Of a DNA stretch of 64,000 nt, positions 1 to 10,835 are shown piece after piece. Positions within the stretch are counted from its first letter, which is position 1. Each line of letters starts with the position of its first letter. The translations under genes were made by a program, and so were the position numbers. Source of the DNA: Ariolimax columbianus (Eukaryota; Mollusca; Gastropoda; Stylommatophora; Arionidae). The stretch lies in the NCBI GenBank assembly GCA_036924085.1, contig JAVGWX010000001.1, positions 638,603 to 702,602 of the forward strand, read 5' to 3'. The notes below the pieces were generated by a model. It was not told the DNA's origin. It made no database searches and saw nothing but the letters and a program-made list of their open reading frames with translations.

Positions 1-1978
1 CGGTACAACCTAACAGAAAAAAGTGTGGCGCTCATCCTGTGGAGTCCCGCCAGGCAGCGATAGTCCCAGGCCTGACGCCTCGAAGGGGCCCACCCAATGC
101 TACTGGTGGTCACCCACCCATGTGCTGTGGAGTCAAGGCTAAAGGTGATGGGGCAAAAACTATTGACCAAAAGCACAAGACCCTCAGAAAACTACAGTGG
201 AATGCGGAGGGAGTCATTAACAAAAAGCTTTCCCTAACACATCACCTGCATTAAGGTAAGATTGACGTGGCATGTATCCAAGAAACGCACCTCAACAACA
301 ACCACAAAGTTACAATCGGAGGATACCAGACCTTCTGTCTTGATAGAGAAGGTCACAAAGGAGGGGTTCTGATACTGACGTCGTAACTGCATACCGAGTA
401 GCGCGGTAGCTGTCAATCACACTGGACAAGCAGAAATTGTAGGAGTTGACATAATGACCCAAGAAACGAAGATCCGCATCTTCAACCTGTATGGCCCACC
501 AAACAAAGGCCTGTCGCTCTCGAGTATGGAAATAAAGGACTCCAGCAGTCTAGTAGTTGGAGACTTCTACAGCCACTCGGAGAGATGGGGATATTCGGAC
601 ACAGACAACAGAGGTGATGAAGTGGAAGACTGGGAGATAGACAGAAATCTCTATCTTTTCAATAGGCCGGAGGACAGCCCTAGCTTCTATTCTAGAAAGT
701 GGCATACCACCTCTACTCCAGACTTGGCATTTTCCACGGTGGATATTCACCACAAAATAGACCGTCAGGTGCTAAAACCAAATTGACAGGTAGCGACCAC
801 AGGCCAATTAGGTTAGAAATTGATATGGAAGCATGCCCACAGGAAATAAAACCGCTCCCACGTTGAAATTATAAACGAGCCGACAGGGACAGATTTTCAA
901 TCCTGACAGCTGGGCTGTGTGAAACCATCAACCCACGGGGTAACAAACACCGAAACCATCACAAGAGGGGCAAGGAAAAACTACAAGCCATATTGGAATG
1001 ATGAATTGCAGAAAGCGGAAGACGAAGTCACAAATGCGAGGAACATGGCAAAGAGAGAAAAATCTATGGAGGCAAATATCGCCCTCAAAGCCATCACGGC
1101 GAAATACAAAAGAATACTAAACCAAATAACAAGAGACAGTTGGAAAATCAAAACAGAAAGCCTTAATTTAGACAAAGAAGGGAACAAACTATGGAAGTTA
1201 GTCAGAGCCATGAATGACGAAACTCCATCAAACAAACAAATTACCATCAAGCAGGGCGACAACATGCTCACTGGAAAAAAAGCAGCAAACGCCTTTATAG
1301 AACATTATGCCAGAGCAAACCACATTGATGTCCCTACAAATAGGAATACAGACATTAATGAAGAACAAAAGAGCCACGACAACATCAATATGGCACCAGA
1401 GGAGCACATGATGGCAAAACTAACAATGAATGAAATGGAAGAGGCCATGAGAACTTTAAAGAAAAAGAAATCGCCCGGAAAATATGGCGTAACAAATGAA
1501 ATGCTGATGGGGTTGGGCCAAACAGCGAAGAGGAAGTTACTATCAGTCCTGAACCAAAGCTGGAAAAGGGGAATTGTACCCCAGGCATGGAAAGATGCTG
1601 TAATTATACCAGTACCAAAGAAAGAAAAAGATAGAGCAGATCCAAATGATACAGGCCTATCAGTCTACTGAGCTGTGCAGGAAACCTGATGGAGCGTATG
1701 ATAAACACCAGACTGATGTGGCATCTTGAAGAAAAACACATACTAATTCCACAGCAAGCAGGCTTTAGACAGCACAGATCCACTGAGGACCAGATCACTC
1801 CCATAGCCCAGGAAATAGAGGATACTTACCAGGAGAAAAAACACAGTAGCGGTTTCGGTGGATTTAGAGAAAGCATTTGACAAGGTCTGGAAAGCGGGAC
1901 TTTAAGTTAAGCTACGAAGAAGTGAAGTTTGTGGGAAAATATACCAGGTATTGGAAACAAGAACAGCCAGACCGAAAA
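1..1978 (+). mobile_element. Degenerate I/Jockey-like LINE (endonuclease + RT)
   Basis: Decayed non-LTR retrotransposon, entering from the left edge. Shifting + frames give an endonuclease (EEP) start (LQWNAEGV near 190-220, ACIQETHLNN near 270-300), the EEP core VVGDFYSHSERWGY near 555-600 and S-DHRPI near 795-815. The RT follows, with KKKKSPGKYGVTNEML near 1460-1505, QQAGFRQHRSTEDQIT near 1755-1800 and a broken DLEKAFDKVWKAGL near 1860-1905. Several stops and frameshifts make it inactive. Homology to LRRSEVCGKIYQVLETRTARP runs to about 1978, where an oppositely oriented LINE abuts it. The related element at 8797-11985 keeps an RNase H that is lost here. Clade assignment is from motif recognition only. 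Confidence 0.85.
919..1671 (+). pseudogene. LINE ORF2 fragment, linker and N-terminal RT
   Basis: The longest open stretch of the 1-1978 LINE, 250 codons. It begins in the linker between endonuclease and RT (PYWNDELQKAEDEV, the usual basic helical region) and runs through the RT fingers (LKKKKSPGKYGVTNEML, then WKRGIVPQAWKDAVIIPVPK). It stops inside the motif that normally reads YRPISL, where a frameshift yields TGLSVY and a stop. The remaining RT continues in other frames. There is no catalytic aspartate pair in this piece, so it cannot be a working polymerase. It is a fossil of ORF2, not a host gene. Confidence 0.8.
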
Positions 1979-2390
1979 AGAAGGAAGAGACATAATACTT
2001 TAATCCCACTATCATCTTTGTCGCTTTTTTGTGTATTCTTTCCAGCATGTTTATATCCCCTCTATGATAAAGACTCCACACCTGTACACAGTACTCCAAT
2101 CTAGGTCTAACTAATGATATATATAGTTTGACAATCACTTCCTTGCTCCTATGTTTAATATTTATTTGTATCATACCTTTTTCACTGCTACCTGGACTTG
2201 TTCACTCACCTTACCTGTATGATCTATTATAACCTGGACTTGTTCACTCACCTTACCTGTATGATATATTATAACCTGGTCGTCCTCACTCACTTTACCT
2301 GTATGATCTATTATAACCTGGACTTGCTCACTCACATTACCTGTATGATATATTATAATCCCTAGGTCCCTTGACATGGAACACCTTGTA
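1979..2390 (-). mobile_element. CR1/L2-like LINE fragment, RT thumb
   Basis: Minus strand encodes the C-terminal RT region: INIKHRSKEVIVKLY, LVRPRLEYCVQVWSLYHRGD, then NMLERIHKKATKMIVGLKYY. The same family occurs on the + strand at 40055-41010 and 61900-63856, so this is a dispersed LINE and not a gene. The piece abuts the RT of the 1-1978 element at about 1979. Upstream on the minus strand it opens into a 42-bp repeat array derived from its own coding sequence. Confidence 0.85.
2176..2385 (-). repeat. 42-bp in-frame minisatellite inside a LINE RT
   Basis: About five units of 42 bp (14 codons). On the minus strand they read VIIDHTGKVSEQVQ repeatedly, between RDLG and AVKKV. At 40060-40135 the same LINE family carries this motif once (VIVDHTGKLSEQVQ), so the array is a local tandem expansion of one RT segment. 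Confidence 0.9.
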
Positions 2391-2453
2391 GACGACGAGA
2401 TACCTGAATATTATACAAAAATCTAACAGATGTATTCACAGAAACAAACATCT

Positions 2454-3325
2454 GTAACAGTTCCAGCCTGAGCATGAGCGTTTAGGGCAGGGGTGATGTG
2501 GTCGGCGACTCTGAGAACAAAGGTACCTGAATGCGTGCCAAGGTAACTCTCCGTCTCGACAAAGAAAAACGGAGTTGGGGGCACATAAATTGTACAGGTA
2601 GGAACTGACCACTGGCGTTCCGATTTGGGTAGTGGGGCTTGCTGCGATAGATGAGTGACATAGATTCAGAGTAATTCGTTCCAATAACGACTGAATAGAA
2701 CCATCCCCCAGAAATCCATTCGATAGCGCTGATACTGCTTGAGAGTATAAAATACTAGACAAAGTTTAGCTCGGGAGGCTGCCATGGTGAGGTAATGAAA
2801 GTGAGAGAGAGAATTTAGATGTCTGTTTAGCTCAACGATTTGATAGAAGAACGATTGATAGACTGTTGTACGAATGTTAGAGATAAAACAGGATCGCTCA
2901 AACAGCCTACCAGTCGCTCAAATAGGTGTGTGTTGGGCATCTAGATGTGTGTTCAGACACTGAGGGAACGATGTATGTTTTCAGAGCGTGTGTATACGCA
3001 GATCGACTGAGTTGAGAGATCGTATGTGAGTATACGTGGAAAATTTTGAATGCATCATGTCCAGATCGCATGTCTGAGGGGATTTGAGTGAGGAAGAGTT
3101 TTTGAGAGTGTGTTGAGGATGCAGATAAGGGGAGGGGTGTGTGATGTGTGTGCGGCAATAGAACTGGGTTTTGATAGTTGGGAATTCCATCAATAGCTAA
3201 TGCTTAAAATTACCGCTTTAGTTAATATTTATATTAACATATATACTTATGAATATTTAGTTAAGATGATATTTCTTGTATTGTGTTGTAATTTCTTTGC
3301 ACTCACTTTAATAGTGTTGTAAGAT
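2454..3325 (-). mobile_element. LTR-like dispersed element, copy 1 (5'-truncated)
   Basis: Reverse-orientation copy of the element at 5401-6576. The 3' terminus (complement of GTAACAGTTCC at 2454) and the distinctive 3' kilobase match, and homology runs to about 3310-3325. There the (TTC)n run replaces the element's 5' ~120 bp. No coding potential is recognised. With copy 2 it forms a large diverged inverted repeat around the 3.3-5.4 kb arrays. Confidence 0.75.
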
Positions 3326-3326
3326 T

Positions 3327-3332
3327 ATGATA

Positions 3333-3363
<31 letters not shown>

Positions 3364-3508
3364 CTTCTTCTTCTTCTTCTTCTTCTTCTTCTTCTTCTTT
3401 TTCTTCTTCTTCTTCATCTTCTTCTTCTTCTTCTTCTTCTTCTTCGTCTTCTTCTTCTTCATCCTCTTCTTCTTCTTCTTCTTCTTCTTCTTCTTCTTCT
3501 TCTTTTTC
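3327..3508 (+). repeat. (TTC)n microsatellite
   Basis: About 180 bp of nearly pure TTC triplets with a few interruptions, a polypyrimidine/polypurine tract. It sits where LTR-like copy 1 is truncated and directly before the 51-bp array. Poly-Ser and poly-Lys open frames here are artefacts. Confidence 0.98.
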
Positions 3509-3524
3509 CCTTCCACCCCAACCT

Positions 3525-5142
3525 TAGCTGACCTACTTCTCCGATTCCCCAATTTACCGCCCTCCACCCGAACCTTACCTGGCTACTTCTCCGATCTCCC
3601 AGGTCACCGCCCTCCACCGGAACCTTACCTGGCCTACTTCTCCGATCCCCCAGGTCACCGCCCTCCAAACGCACCTTACCTGGCCTACTTCACCGATCCC
3701 AAAGGTCACCGCCTTCCACCCCAACATTACCTGGCCTACTTCTCCGTTCCCCCAGGTCACCGCCTTCCACCCCAACCTTACCTGGCCTACTTCTCCGATC
3801 CCCCAGGTCACCGCCCTCCAAACGAACCTTACCTAGCCTATTTTTCCGATACCCCAGGTCACGGCCTTCCACCCGAACCTTACCTGGCCTACTTCTCCGA
3901 TCCCCCAGGTCACCGCCCTCCAAACGAACCTTACCTGGCCTACTTCTCCGATCACCCGGGTCACCGCCTTCCACCCAAACCTTACCTGGCCTACTTCTCC
4001 GATCCCTAAAGTCACCGCCTTCCACCCGACCTTTACCTGGCATACTTCTCCGATCTCCCAGGTCACCGCCCTCCATCCCAACCTTACCTGGCCTACTTCT
4101 CCGATCCGCCAGGTCACGGCCTTTCACCACAACGTTACCTGGCCTACTTTTCCGATCCGCCAGGTCACCGTCCTCCACCCGAACCTTACATGGCCTACTT
4201 ATCCGATCCCCCAGGTCACCGCCCTCCAAACGAACTGTACCTGGCCTACTTCTCCGATCACCCGGGTCACCGCCCTCCACCCCAACCTTACCTGGCCAAC
4301 CTCTCCGATCCTTCGGGTCACCCCCTTCCACCCCAACCTTACCTGGTCTACTTTTCCGATCCCCCATGTCACCGCCTTCTACCCCAACCTTACCTGGCCT
4401 ACTTCTCCGATCCCCCAGGTCACCGCCTTCCACCTAAACCTTACCTGGCCTACTTCTCCGATCTCCCAGGTCACCGCCTTGCACCCCAACCTTATCGGGC
4501 CTACTTCTCCGATCCCCCAGGTCACCGCCGTCCACCCCAACTTTACCTGGCCTACTTCTCCGATCTCCCAGGTCACCGCCTTGCACCCAAACCTTACCTG
4601 GCCTACTTTTCCGATTCCCCTGGTCACCGCCTTTCACCAAAACCTTACCTGGCCTACTTCTACGACCTCCAGGTCAGCGCCTTCCACCCCAACCTTACCT
4701 GGCCTACTTCTCCGATCCCCCAGGTCACCGCCCTCCATCCCTACTTTACCTGACCTACATCTCCGATCCCCCAGGTCACCGTCCTCCACCCGAACCTTAC
4801 CTGGCCTACTTCTCCGATCCCCCAGGTCACCGCCTTCCAAACGAACCTTACCTGGCCTACTTCTCCGATTCCCCAAGTCACTGCCTTCCACCCCAACATT
4901 ACCTGGCCTACTTCTCCGATTCACCAGGTCACCGCCTTCCACCCCAACCTTACCTGGCCTACTTCGCTGATCCCCCAGTTCCCCGCCCTCCACCCCAACC
5001 TTACCTGGCCTACTTCTCCGATCCTTCGGGTCACCGCGTTCCACCCCAAGCTTACCTCTCCTACTTCTCCGATCCCCCAGGTCACCGCCTTCCACACCAA
5101 CCTTACCTAGCCTACTTCTCCGATCTCCCAGGTCACCGCCTA
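3525..5142 (+). repeat. 51-bp minisatellite, ~31 copies
   Basis: Unit of 51 bp, core CCTTACCTGGCCTACTTCTC followed by CGATCCCCCAGGTCACCGCC. Because 51 is a multiple of 3, both strands have long open frames: + reads YLAYFSDPPGHRLPPQP and - reads VGVEGGDLGDRRSRPGK. No start context, splice signal or flanking coding sequence supports a protein, so it is treated as satellite. Confidence 0.95.
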
Positions 5143-5400
5143 CTTCTAGACCCCCTCCTAGACCCCCTCCTAGACCCATCCTGGACCCCCTTCTAGACCC
5201 CCTCCTATATGCTCTCCTAGACCCCCTCCTAGACCCCCACCTAGACCCCCTCCTAGACACTCTCCTAGACCCCCACCTAGACCGCCTCCTAGACCCCCTC
5301 CTAGACTTCTCTCCTAGACCCCCTCCTAGACCCCTCCTGGACCCCCTCCTAGACCCCCTCCTAGACCTCCTCGTAGACCCCAGCCTAGACACCCCTCCCG
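5143..5400 (+). repeat. 12-bp array GACCCCCTCCTA, left part
   Basis: Roughly 20 units of a 12-bp C-rich repeat. It ends exactly where LTR-like copy 2 begins (TGTAGCAG at 5401), and the same unit resumes at 6577. The two parts look like one array split by an insertion. Confidence 0.93.
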
Positions 5401-6576
5401 TGTAGCAGATCCCACTGTTTAAACCAGGGTTATTCTATCTAGTCTATTACCACACTCATCCACATCATTCATGACCACACACTGCAAATAATAAAGCACA
5501 CATCAGGTGCCATATTTATTATATAATACTCATACAACACTATCAAAGTGAGTGCAATGTGATACAAATAATACAAGAACACTTCTTAACTAATTATATA
5601 TTCGGGAGTTATAAGTATAAACTATTGATGTTGCTCCCACTAATCAAACTCAGTTCTTGCCGCACACACCCCTCCCCTTATCTGCATCCTCAACACACTC
5701 TCAAAAACTCTTCCTCACTCAAATACCCTCAGGCGGGCGATCTGGACATACCACATTCAATATATTCTACTTATACTCACATATGATCACTCAACTCAGT
5801 CAATCTGCGTATACACACGCTCTGGAACATACCTCGTTCCCTCTATGTCTACACACACACATATCTAGATCTATCCTAGACACAGCTGTACAGTCGCTCA
5901 ACTCTAGAACATACCTCGTTCCCTGGGTGTCTACACACACCACACACACATCTAGATCTCACCTAGTCGATCTACACACTCACTCAACTCGTCAGAACAT
6001 ACCTTGTTCACAATGTGTCCTGCGTAATACACATATTCAGATTACTTCTAGACACAGGACGCACAACACACACCTTATTATGCAACTGGCCAAGACTCAA
6101 TGGCGTATGCTCGCTGAGCGATCCTGTTCTATCCCACACATTCGTAAAACAGTCCATCAATCGCTCCTCTATCAAATTGGTGAGCTAAACAGACTACTAT
6201 CTAAATTCTCAGTCTCTCGCTCACATTATCTGGCCAGTCTGCTTGAGCTAAGCTTTGTCTAGTATTTCATAGTCTCAAGCATTATCAGATCTGACCAATC
6301 GATCTCTGGAGGGATGGATCTATTCAGTCGTTATTGGAACGAATTACTCTGAACACCTGTCACTCAAATATCGTAGCAAGCTCCGTGGTCAGTTCCTAGT
6401 CTACCTGTACACATTCTTTCCCCGAACCCCGATTTCCTTTATTGAGACTGTGAGTGACCTTGGCGTAGTGTCCAGACGGAGAGTGACCTTGGCACACATT
6501 CAGGTACCTTTGATCTCAGAGTCGCCAACCACATCACCCCTGTCCTAAGAGCTCATGCTCAGGCTGGAACTGTTAC
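5401..6576 (+). mobile_element. LTR-like dispersed element, copy 2 (complete)
   Basis: An element of about 1.18 kb beginning TGTAGCAG and ending GGAACTGTTAC. It is flanked by TCCCG (5396-5400) and TCCTG (6577-6581), a one-mismatch 5-bp target duplication. It interrupts the 12-bp array. Copies occur at 2454-3325 (-), 13111-14311 (+) and, as a 3' tail, 36895-36971 (+). The size, 5-bp duplication and short inverted ends suggest a solo LTR or a non-autonomous DNA element. No gag/pol is seen. The open frame near 5657-6262 is not conserved in copy 3. Confidence 0.75.
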
Positions 6577-7130
6577 TCCTGGACCCCCTCCTAGACCCCC
6601 TCCTAGACCCCCTCCTAGATCCGCTCCTAGACCCCCTCCTAGACCCCCTCCTAGACCCCCTACTGGAACCTCTCCTAGACCCCCTCCTAGACCCTCTCCT
6701 AGACCCCCTTTTAGACCCCCCTCCTGGACCCTCTATTATACCCCCTCCTAGATCCCCTCCTAGATCCCCTCCTAGACGCCCTCATGGATCCCCTCCTATA
6801 CCCCCTCTTAGACCCCCTACTAGACCCCCTCCTATATAATCCTTAAACCCCTTCCTAGACCCCCTCATAGACCCCCTCCTATGCCCCCTCTTAGACCCCC
6901 CTACTAGACCTCCTCCTAAACCCCTTCATGGGCCACCTCCTATACCCCCTCCTAGACACCCTAGTGGACCCCCTCCTAGACCCCTTCCTAGACCCCCTCC
7001 TAGATTCCTTCATGGGCCACCTCCTAGACCCCCCCCCCCCCTCCAAGACCCCCCTACTATACTCCCTCCTAGACACCCTAGTGGACCCCCTCCTAGACCC
7101 CACTCCTAGACCCCCTCATGGACCCCTTCC
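6577..7130 (+). repeat. 12-bp array GACCCCCTCCTA, right part
   Basis: About 45 degenerate 12-bp units, with variants (GACCCCCTCATG, GACACCCTAGTG) and a C-run near 7030. It continues the 5143-5400 array beyond the inserted LTR-like element. Confidence 0.93.
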
Positions 7131-7201
7131 TGTATTTCCATCTCCCTATTATTCCTTCCATCACTCTGGTGAAATCACGTGACATGTTTTATCTTTGCCA
7201 G

Positions 7202-7279
7202 GATCGTCACGGAAACTGATACAGAGAGATAGTCAGCTGGAGAGCTTCACTGTTCAGTCTCCTGGCACGGAAAAGGAAG
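7202..7279 (+). CDS. Candidate internal exon of an unidentified host gene
   Basis: A 78-nt segment between a good acceptor (TTTTATCTTTGCCAG, AG at 7200-7201) and a good donor (GGAAG|GTAAGTT, GT at 7280-7281). It is open in the frame SSRKLIQRDSQLESFTVQ followed by SPGTEKE, phase 1 at both ends. I do not recognise the protein. The 30-bp array starts at this donor and its units resemble the exon-end/donor sequence. If real, the next exon could be 8478-8512, whose phase fits. Exon-like by splice signals only, with no homology. Confidence 0.4.
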
Positions 7280-8182
7280 GTAAGTTCACTCGATGTACGG
7301 ACAAGCAAGGTGAGGTGATTAGATGTACGGACAAGCAAGGTGAGGGGACTAGATGTACGGCCAAGCAAGATGAGGTGACTAGATGTACGGAAAAGCAAGG
7401 TGAGATGACTAGATTTACGGGCAAGCAAGGTGAGATGACTAGATGTACGGACAAGCAAGGTGAGGTGACTAGATGTACGGACAAGCAAGATGGGTAACTA
7501 GATGTACGGACAAGCAAGGTGAGGTGATTACATGTACGGACACGCAAGGTGAGGTGACTAGATGTACGGACAAGCAAGATGAGGTTACTAGATGTACGGA
7601 CAAGCAAGGTGAGGTGATTAGATGTACGGACAAGCAAGGTGAGGTGACTAGATGTACGGACAAGCAAGGGGAGGTGACTAGATGTACGGACAAGCAAGGT
7701 TAGATGACTAGATGTACGGACAAGCAAGGTGAGGTGACTAGATGTACGGACAAGCAAGGCGAGGTGACTAGATGTACGGACAAGCAAGGGGAGGTGACTA
7801 GGTGTACGGACAAGCAAGGTGAGATGACTAGATGTGCGGACAAGCAAGGTGAGGTGACTAGATGTACGGACAAGCAGGGTGAGGTGACTAGATGTACGGA
7901 CAAGCAAGGGGAGGTGACTAGATGTACGGACAAGCAAGGTTAGATGACTAGATGTACGGAAAAGCAAGGGGAGGTGACTAGATGTACGGACAAGCAAGGC
8001 GAGGTGACTAGATGTACGGACAAGCAAGGGGATGTGATTAGGTGTACGGACAAGCAAGGTGAGATGACTAGATGTGCGGACAAGCAAGGTGAGGTGACTA
8101 GATGTACGGACAAGCAAGTCGAGGTGACTATATGTACGGACAAGCAAGGGGAGGTGAGTAGATGTACGGCCAAGTTAAGTAA
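7280..8182 (+). repeat. 30-bp minisatellite, ~30 copies
   Basis: Unit of 30 bp (core GTACGGACAAGCAAGGTGAG). The frame RCTDKQGEVT is open on + and LVRTSSHLTL on -. Almost every unit contains AAG|GTGAGG, a consensus-like 5' splice site matching the donor of the candidate exon just upstream. The blocks 7681-7920 and 7921-8160 share the same variant pattern, giving a 240-bp higher-order unit. Confidence 0.95.
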
Positions 8183-8335
8183 GTTTACTGGAGGCACATA
8201 CATTATTAAATACCTAGTGGCTTTTTGCTACCGCCCTCTCTCGAACCCCCTCCCTTCTCTCCTCCTCACCCCCGCCCCTTAAGAAAACCCAATTAAATTA
8301 CATCTCATCAGATGTTTGCCCACTTGATTCCAGAA

Positions 8336-8420
8336 CATTCTTGATCCATCACAGTAAGGACTTCCCACTTGATCCATCACAGTAAGGACTTCCTACTTGG
8401 TCCATCACATGAAGGACTCC
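8336..8420 (+). repeat. 28-bp repeat, 3 copies
   Basis: Three units around TTGATCCATCACAGTAAGGA. Nothing else is recognised between 8183 and 8477. Confidence 0.8.
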
Positions 8421-8477
8421 CTCCCATTTCCCTCACCATATCACATCATCGTTTCTCTGTTGAAGTGACTGCTTCAG

Positions 8478-8512
8478 GCACAGAGCTGAAGGAACAGGCC
8501 GATGGATACTGA
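8478..8512 (+). CDS. Candidate short terminal exon paired with 7202-7279
   Basis: Follows a plausible acceptor (GAAGTGACTGCTTCAG, AG at 8476-8477, pyrimidine-rich upstream). Joined in phase to the candidate exon at 7202-7279 it gives G-TELKEQADGY and a TGA at 8510-8512. This would make the 30-bp array an intron. It is short and unrecognised, so transcript evidence would decide it. Confidence 0.2.
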
Positions 8513-8870
8513 GCAGGAAGATGCTGAACTGATCGGAGCAAAACTCAGAATGATCAATGAACAACCAAGGAAGGTCTGCATCTCTATATGTGAGCTTGAC
8601 ATACTTTCATCATTTGATATTGTAGATCGCACAGTCAATGGAAAACAACGGGCAGCACGGACTACAAGAACAATTATAAGGATTATACCAGATTTCTATG
8701 ACAGGACCACCTGATGAAACGTCCACAAAGGTAATCTCTCGACCCCTTTTCAATCCAAACTGGGTTCAGATAGGGATGTTTGCTCACTCCAACCTTCTTC
8801 TTCTTCTTTGCGTTCGGTTTCGTATGCTCATTTTATGCCACCAGATGGGCTGCATCCATGAAGTGACACG

Positions 8871-9449
8871 TCAGTCGCAGGTCCTCAATGGTTCCCCACA
8901 GTTTGTCTTGTATGTTTCTCTCCTCGGGCCAAGTATTCTCACGGGAGTCTTGGTGCAGTGGACATGTTTGCAGGATGTGGTCTGGGGTCCTTTCTGACAT
9001 GTACATTGGGCAGTATGTGCTGCTTTCATTTTATGCGCGTGTGCATTTAGTCTGCAATGACCTGTTCTCAGGCAGAAAATTGTGGAATACTGTTTCCTAT
9101 TCAGTCTATTGTTTGGGTCCTGTGGGTATTTACTGTTTGTTCTCTCTATCCACTGTTGTTTATATTTTTTTTGGATGTTTGCCTTGACTTCTGGCAGTGA
9201 CACTGGGTGGGTGAATTGTTCTCTTTGTCTTCCCTCCCTGCCTAGCCTGTCCGCCCATTCATTCCCAGGTATACCGCAGTGAGCTGGAATCCACTGGAGG
9301 GTGATTTTATTGTGGTCTGAGAGTTTGTTTAGCTGGCATATCAGTTCCCTTTCCATACTATTTCGTGGTTCTCTTTGTGTGGCCTGCACAGTTTCCATGC
9401 AGTCGCACAAAAACACTATTCTGTTATCCTTTAACCCCTTTTCATCCAA
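8871..9449 (-). pseudogene. LINE RNase H C-terminal half and Cys/His tail
   Basis: A 192-codon open segment of the 8797-11985 LINE. It starts in RNase H after the frameshift (LKDNRIVFLCDCMETVQA, containing the catalytic D), contains LQWIPAHCGIPGNEWADRLG with the final active-site D, and ends with a CTCQKGPQTTSCKHVHC cluster typical of these elements. The first RNase H motif (TDGSS) lies in another frame at about 9590-9620. RNase H of this kind removes RNA during target-primed reverse transcription. Confidence 0.85.
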
Positions 9450-9560
9450 TAGTTTGACTGCTTCAGTTATTGCCTGTTGCTCTGTTCTTAGATTTGTCGA
9501 GGGCTCCCCGGCAGCACTTGCTTTTTCTATAACGGTTCCATCCTGTAGAAATATGACAAG

Positions 9561-10682
9561 TCACGCCCCTCCTTTCCTCAATGCTTCCTCTGATGATCCA
9601 TCTGTGTAGACGTGCGTCCACATGGGTTGAGGATAGGTGTCTCCAATATGCTTTAGGGTTTTTTCTCTCAATGCATGGTCTGATTCTTCCACCTTTCTAT
9701 CGATACCTGGTATTTTCGCTTCCACCGTGAAGTTGTTCTGTTGGTCTGTATTTTCATATACTTGTATCATTTCCCATGTCGTTGGACATTTTGATATGAT
9801 GTCACTGTTCCTGGCTGTAAGGGCTTTTGATAGATGATTGAAGCTTGTTCTTTTTATGCGGTTTTTTATTAATTCATTGACTTTTCCCTGCATTGAATAT
9901 TTATTCATACGCTTGTATTTTTCTGTCAGGTTTAGTATTTTTCCTTCTCTGCGCTCATCGAGGCTCTGAAGGCCTGCTACCGCTTCGAGTTCTCTAATTG
10001 GGGTGCTTCGTAGACCTCCGGTAATTATTCTGAGTCCGGTATTCTGTGCCCTGTTTAGTTTCTGTAGGTTGGTCTTTGCCGCTGTTGCATAGGCACCCAT
10101 GCCATATTCCAGTGTTGGTCGTACGTATCCAGTGTAGACCTGTCTGTCTGTGTTTGCATCTACGCCCCAGTTTTTCCCTGCCAGTTTTTTCATCAGCCTT
10201 AGTCTGAGTGTGGCCTTCTTTTGAGTGTCCTCTACGTGTGGGCCCCATGTTAATCTTTTGTCATATCTCATTCCTAGGTATGTAGGATTGTTTTCTCTAG
10301 GAAGTAGGCTATTTTCTAAATATAGGTCGATCTGCTCTGGCTTTGTAGAGAGCGAGAAGAGTGTTGAGAGGGTCTTGCTTTTGTTTGTTGTGACACCCCA
10401 TGAGTCTGCCCATTTCTTGACTGCATTAATTGCTTCCTGCATTCTTGCTTTTGCGGTTCCAATGTTTTCTGCCTGGGTCCATATGGCCAGGTCATCCGCA
10501 TGGAGTGCCTTGTGGATGTGTAGTCTGAACTGTTTTGGCAGATCATTAATGAAGAGGATAAACAAGAAAGGGGATAGTGATCCTCCCTGGGGAACCCCTT
10601 CATGCAGTTTGACCATTTTGCTCCTGTGTTCTTCCAGCCTGACTCGCACATCGTGAGTGGAGGTAGTCTTTGATCCAGTCAA
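9561..10682 (-). pseudogene. LINE reverse transcriptase palm-thumb plus start of RNase H
   Basis: A 373-codon open segment. It begins just before GVPQGGSLSPFLFILFINDL (motif B), then LHADDLAIW (motif C, His where Tyr is usual), NPTYLGMRYDKRLTWGPH (motif E region), YVRPTLEYGMGAYATA and LDERREGKILNLTEKYKRM. It ends inside RNase H at VYTDGSSEEALRKGGA. Motif A (FFDLTKAFDKVW) is just upstream in a different frame near 10715-10780. This is the best-preserved RT in the window but still shifted at both ends. Confidence 0.88.
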
Positions 10683-10835
10683 GCATTTTCCCCCTTATTC
10701 TGCAGCCCGCTAATTTTAGCATTAGTCCTTTCTTCCAGACTTTATCAAAAGCTTTAGTCAGGTCAAAGAAGGTGGCCAATAGTTTGCATTTCCTCTGAAA
10801 GGCTTCTTCGATTTCCTGGGTCAGATAAGCGGCGT

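Noticed and set aside
3325..3567. Poly-Lys and poly-Ser frames
   Set aside because: Translation of the (TTC)n/(GAA)n microsatellite.
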